From UBA1672 sp050633285 (GTDB lineage Bacteria > Pseudomonadota > Alphaproteobacteria > Micavibrionales > Micavibrionaceae): a DNA stretch of 64,000 bases. The translations under genes were made by a program, and so were the position numbers. Under the pieces are notes generated by a model. It did no database searches. It had not been told where the DNA came from and saw nothing but the letters and a program-made list of their open reading frames with translations. The DNA lies in assembly GCA_050633285.1 (NCBI GenBank), contig JBOEGG010000008.1:1-64000 (forward strand). The letters are read 5' to 3'. Below, piece after piece: positions 60,936 to 64,000 of this stretch (the stretch's first letter is position 1; each line of letters opens with the position of its first letter).

Positions 60936-62441
60936 TTAAGGGGTGTCCGTATTGTCTGGCGTTTCTTGCATACTGGCTTCCCATTGCCATATAGGCTGCG
61001 TTGCGTCTTTATTCTGAGTGCATTTTTTGCATCCATTTTTTACAGTTTCTTTTGTTTGATTACATGTGCTGTTTACTGGGTTGTTATAGTGGCCGTATGG
61101 GGGATCTGTTCTTAGATCCGGAATGTTGTTTTTATGAACAACGCATTCTTTTCCTGCACAATAGCAATGTTGAGAATACTTACCGTGGCTAGTTTTTATG
61201 CATGATGCATCGCTGTGGCAGCCAACCTTTTGAATTGCACATTGATAAACGGGAGTTTCGGCAGTGCTTCGTGTTTCATCATATTCAAATTTACGCAGGA
61301 ACCAGTTCTCGTCATTAGGGCTTTTGATTTCCTGACAATTGAATGATCGCAGACCGATGTAATATTGTTCCATCGCACGCATTTGCGGTATGTATTTCTC
61401 ACCATCATCTTGATCTCTGAAGTGTTCTGTCAGAATTTCCCATATTGGTTTTGTTCTGATATTTATGGCGGATGTTGATTCTTTGGCTTCGTTTAATAGC
61501 TTGATAGAACAGGCATATTTTTGTTCGGGGTTATCATGTGTATGTGCATTTGCGAGCGCGTTTCTTGTGGAGAGTGTTCCACCTTGATACCATCCTTTTG
61601 CTTGGGTATCTAAGCCTTTACTGTCTTCACGCTCTTTATCCGTTATGCCTATACAGGCATCAAATGTATTTTTCCCTTTTGGGCTCAATCCTTCATATTC
61701 CGCGCAGGCGTTGGCTTTAAACTGCTTTTCTGTCAATTTTGTTGTGCTTGATGAGAATGATGATTCACGTATGAGTGTTCCTGATGTGGTTGAGATAATG
61801 ACATGTGTACCATGGTTTTCGAAAAAATCGCCATAGTTTACCCATGCCGTTTTATCGTGTGCTTGATCGGTTATTGGTTTTAATTTTTTTGCGTGTTGAA
61901 GAGCAGTGGGGTTTATTCGCCATTTTTCAGCGCAATCCAAATCAATATCATGACGTTGTCCAAGGGCGCTTTGCATGAGCTCTATGCCTTGGATATTATA
62001 ATTTTTTTCCTCAGCTTTGTCATAGTAAGCATCAATTGTAATTTTGAATGTTGATAGGAAGTTCTTTTCTGCCTCGATGTTTAATCTTGTAGAAAGCGTT
62101 TTTTGGAGTTGGCCTATATTGCTGTAATAGCGGTATTGTTTTTCGGTGATCCCAGGATCTGATGGCCCGTTATAGCACGAGTTAATGAAGCTTTTATGAT
62201 CAAACCAGATACTGGTTAGTGCAAGGGTATTTTCTGTACTGGATAGATTTGATTTAAAAAAGTTCACTCCTTTTCCAAGTACATCTATTGCACTCATTTG
62301 AGGGTCATCATTCATTTTAACGTTTGAATCAGTGATGCATTTACTTATGTTTTCGTTTTTTTGTGCATCTGCTAGGGCTGCATGGGGCATCAAGATTGTT
62401 GTTATTGTCATTGCTGATAATAAAATTCTTTTAATCTTCAT
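60936..62441 (-). CDS. Secreted MACPF-domain protein with EGF-like tail
   Basis: A 501-aa protein. A Sec signal peptide (~1-25, ending AALADA) precedes a body containing DFFENHGTHVIISTTSGTL (GTH at 211-213), the membrane-attack-complex/perforin signature (xGTHxI then G). About 170 residues lie before the signature and 180 after. Near the C-terminus, Cys-rich sequence CHSDASC...CYCAGKEC (~400-430) resembles an EGF-like module, as in perforin and complement. Several extra Cys (CNQTKETVKNGCKKC) follow. It could form oligomeric pores in another cell's membrane, but bacterial MACPF proteins are diverse and not all are lytic. The domain call rests on the signature. Confidence 0.6.
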   Translation of the reverse strand: MKIKRILLSAMTITTILMPHAALADAQKNENISKCITDSNVKMNDDPQMSAIDVLGKGVNFFKSNLSSTENTLALTSIWFDHKSFINSCYNGPSDPGITEKQYRYYSNIGQLQKTLSTRLNIEAEKNFLSTFKITIDAYYDKAEEKNYNIQGIELMQSALGQRHDIDLDCAEKWRINPTALQHAKKLKPITDQAHDKTAWVNYGDFFENHGTHVIISTTSGTLIRESSFSSSTTKLTEKQFKANACAEYEGLSPKGKNTFDACIGITDKEREDSKGLDTQAKGWYQGGTLSTRNALANAHTHDNPEQKYACSIKLLNEAKESTSAINIRTKPIWEILTEHFRDQDDGEKYIPQMRAMEQYYIGLRSFNCQEIKSPNDENWFLRKFEYDETRSTAETPVYQCAIQKVGCHSDASCIKTSHGKYSQHCYCAGKECVVHKNNIPDLRTDPPYGHYNNPVNSTCNQTKETVKNGCKKCTQNKDATQPIWQWEASMQETPDNTDTP

Positions 62442-62811
62442 TATTTATTCCTAACGATTTTATTTTTATGCGCCTTTCTTATTGTCTTCGGCCATAGGCA
62501 CTTACTTCATTGGGCATGCTTTGCCTTTTGAAGGAATACATAAAGGTCTGATCTAATATTTAAGCATAGTATTGTAAGAACTTGTTGTTTTCTATAGTTG
62601 CATTCAAATGTATTCAGGACGGGAATAGTTGAGGCTTTGAAATATATGAAGAGGTGGGTAAATGTTATGTATGGACTGAAGGGCGTGTGATGCTGTGGCG
62701 TTTATGCAGTGATCTTACAGGTGATTAATGTCATATATTCATAAGGTGCATTTAGGGGGAGGGTAGGAAGGCCGAACGGGAAAAAGGGTAGATTGGTGCG
62801 TTATGATCAAT
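62442..62811. other. Intergenic region with dispersed repeat copy 3
   Basis: 370 bases upstream of the MACPF gene and downstream of the helical-repeat gene. The only recognisable element is the repeat at 62651-62690. No terminator hairpin or confident promoter was seen. Confidence 0.5.
62651..62690 (+). repeat. Dispersed intergenic repeat, copy 3
   Basis: The gaggtgg block aligns without gaps to 1661-1697, with mismatches at about 8 of 37 positions. It includes TGGACTGAAGGGCGTG against TGGATTGAAGGTCGTG in copy 1. Confidence 0.5.
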
Positions 62812-64000
62812 CTATATACGCATGGCGATAGTGTTGTTATTGTTGTTTTGAGCGACAAGGGGATCGATAGTATTTTCAGGTGTTTCTGGTTGTGTGCTGA
62901 TAAACTGGTTAAGGTTTTCGCCATATTGTTCTTGTAATGCTGCTAAAATAGCCGGATCAGTATCCGCATTGTTTAGAATTTCTTCTATGCGTTGTTCTTC
63001 GTAAGCATCAAGAGGTTCACCGCTACTTATGCGTTCCATCGCCGAAGCTACTTCAATATATTCAATTTCTTCTGTGAAGCTTGTATCTGTTTGTGCGTAT
63101 TGTGTTTCTATGCCGTTATTAAGTGTATCGTTATCAAGAGACGCTTGACTGATGAGGTCGTTTCCAGTGTGGTTTTTCATATACTCGGAGATAATTTCCG
63201 GATTTTGATGGAGCTTATCTTCCATTAATTCAATTTTGGTATCTAAGTCCGGCTTATCAATCCATTCATACCAACTGGAGTTTTCTCTTTCTATATAGAG
63301 TTCAGAAAGCTCTTTGACCATTGCGTTTTCATTGTTTACATTTTCACCTGCTAAGGCATTTTGTTTGATGTGCGTGAAAGCTTGGGTGAATTCCTGATCT
63401 GACACATTGGCGAATGTGTTAATTTCCTCTTTTTTGTCTAGATAATCTTTGACCACAGATTGTGCTTCTGGTGTATTTTGTAGATACTCCGCAACAATTT
63501 GCGGGTTTTTCATGATTTCAGTTTCCAGTTCTTCGATTTTATTCATATAGCGTTCGCGCGCAGAAGAATGGATGTACTGGTTATCTGCTCTTTTATATAA
63601 GTTGGCTAAATCTGTGAGGTAGGGGTGAATCCCATCTGTATTTTCGGTATTATTTATAGTCTCGGCAACGCCTTTCAAGGTGCGGTGTTGCATAAAGTCA
63701 GGCATTTCATTTAGAACATTTTCAAGTGCTACGGTATTGCTGGCTTCGGCGGTTGGTTGGCTTGTACTCATGCTGTTGTCACCAAATACATCGCGTATAT
63801 ATGCGTGTAATATTTCCGGGCGCTCTGCAAGTTTTTCTAATGCGTCATCTACTTTTCCGCTGAGCTTCCATTCATCAATCCAACCAGTGTCGTCTGCATC
63901 AATACGTTGTTGTAGGGCGGCGATATCATCAATCAGGGCATGTTGTCCGTTTGCGTGATAGCGTGTTGTTTCTTTTACCATGTCCAGAAGGACATCTTGT
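62812..64000 (-). CDS. Helical-repeat hypothetical protein (5' end beyond window)
   Basis: At least 395 residues. The frame is open to the window edge, so the start may lie upstream; the ATG at 63981 is only the first inside the window. Three degenerate units of ~60-70 aa share a pattern: W/Y-rich helix, K-x-D/E-x-x-E/L-x-E-L, then NPQIVAEYLQN / NPEIISEYMKN / RPEILHAYIRD. This suggests a helical-repeat scaffold. The C-terminal 100 residues are polar, with an Asn run. No signal peptide is visible in this part. Family unknown. Confidence 0.55.
   Translation of the reverse strand, partial: QDVLLDMVKETTRYHANGQHALIDDIAALQQRIDADDTGWIDEWKLSGKVDDALEKLAERPEILHAYIRDVFGDNSMSTSQPTAEASNTVALENVLNEMPDFMQHRTLKGVAETINNTENTDGIHPYLTDLANLYKRADNQYIHSSARERYMNKIEELETEIMKNPQIVAEYLQNTPEAQSVVKDYLDKKEEINTFANVSDQEFTQAFTHIKQNALAGENVNNENAMVKELSELYIERENSSWYEWIDKPDLDTKIELMEDKLHQNPEIISEYMKNHTGNDLISQASLDNDTLNNGIETQYAQTDTSFTEEIEYIEVASAMERISSGEPLDAYEEQRIEEILNNADTDPAILAALQEQYGENLNQFISTQPETPENTIDPLVAQNNNNNTIAMRI

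Noticed and set aside
1..64000. CRISPR arrays, rRNA and tRNA genes, intact IS elements or integrases
   Set aside because: No regularly spaced repeats, cloverleaf structures, transposase or tyrosine/serine recombinase motifs were seen on either strand.

Overview
The window comes from the draft genome (one N-filled gap) of a Gram-negative, AT-rich bacterium. A lipoprotein of the TolC/NodT type, an RND pump, a MipA/OmpV outer-membrane protein and a type I-secreted RTX protein all point to a proteobacterium. An alphaproteobacterium seems most likely, but I cannot prove the class from sequence alone.

Layout. (1) 1-1576: the 3' part of an RTX adhesin-like gene built of 429-bp tandem repeats, with a gap inside the repeats. 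(2) 1800-4949: a nicotinamide-to-NAD salvage operon (PRPP-synthetase-like, NadV/NAMPT, NrtR) behind a promoter that carries two matching palindromes. (3) 5264-9021: a translationally coupled RNA-repair and ribosome-rescue operon, RtcB - PrfH - PcfJ-like, followed by a GNAT acetyltransferase. (4) 9039-12290: a LysR / DoxX / pirin / GST detoxification module lying between two imperfect ~82-bp direct repeats. (5) 12469-16515: a HEPN-like gene remnant and a 1210-aa SF1 helicase with a C-terminal phospholipase-D nuclease motif, the architecture of type II Mokosh (MkoC) anti-phage proteins. (6) 16946-47860: a complete-looking extracellular contractile injection system (eCIS) locus of about 30 kb on the + strand. 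It encodes sheath, tube, zinc-ribbon baseplate protein, Pvc16-type cap, AAA+ ATPase, two DUF4157 ('eCIS core') proteins (one of 2561 aa), hub, spike, PAAR tip, gp25, two gpJ-like wedge proteins, a gpI-like protein and a DUF6519 protein. (7) 48162-60297: housekeeping and envelope genes: SDR/TetR pair, a prephenate dehydrogenase with a duplicated C-terminal domain, a two-component system divergent from an OMF-MFP-RND efflux operon, and MipA. (8) 60392-64000, minus strand: a small nuclease-like protein, a secreted MACPF-domain protein with an EGF-like tail, and a helical-repeat protein that runs off the window.

How the parts fit. Regions 2, 3 and 5 are plausible defence or damage-repair functions: NAD+ replenishment, rescue and religation of cleaved rRNA, and a nucleic-acid-degrading helicase. 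The eCIS is a phage-tail-derived weapon. Its genes are packed in chains of ATGA and TAATG overlaps, with a break at ~33.6 kb that may separate two transcription units. No recognisable tape-measure protein or receptor-binding fibre is present. The giant DUF4157 protein and the two beta-helix-bearing proteins at the 3' end are the least explained components. No tRNA, rRNA, CRISPR array, intact transposase or integrase was seen.
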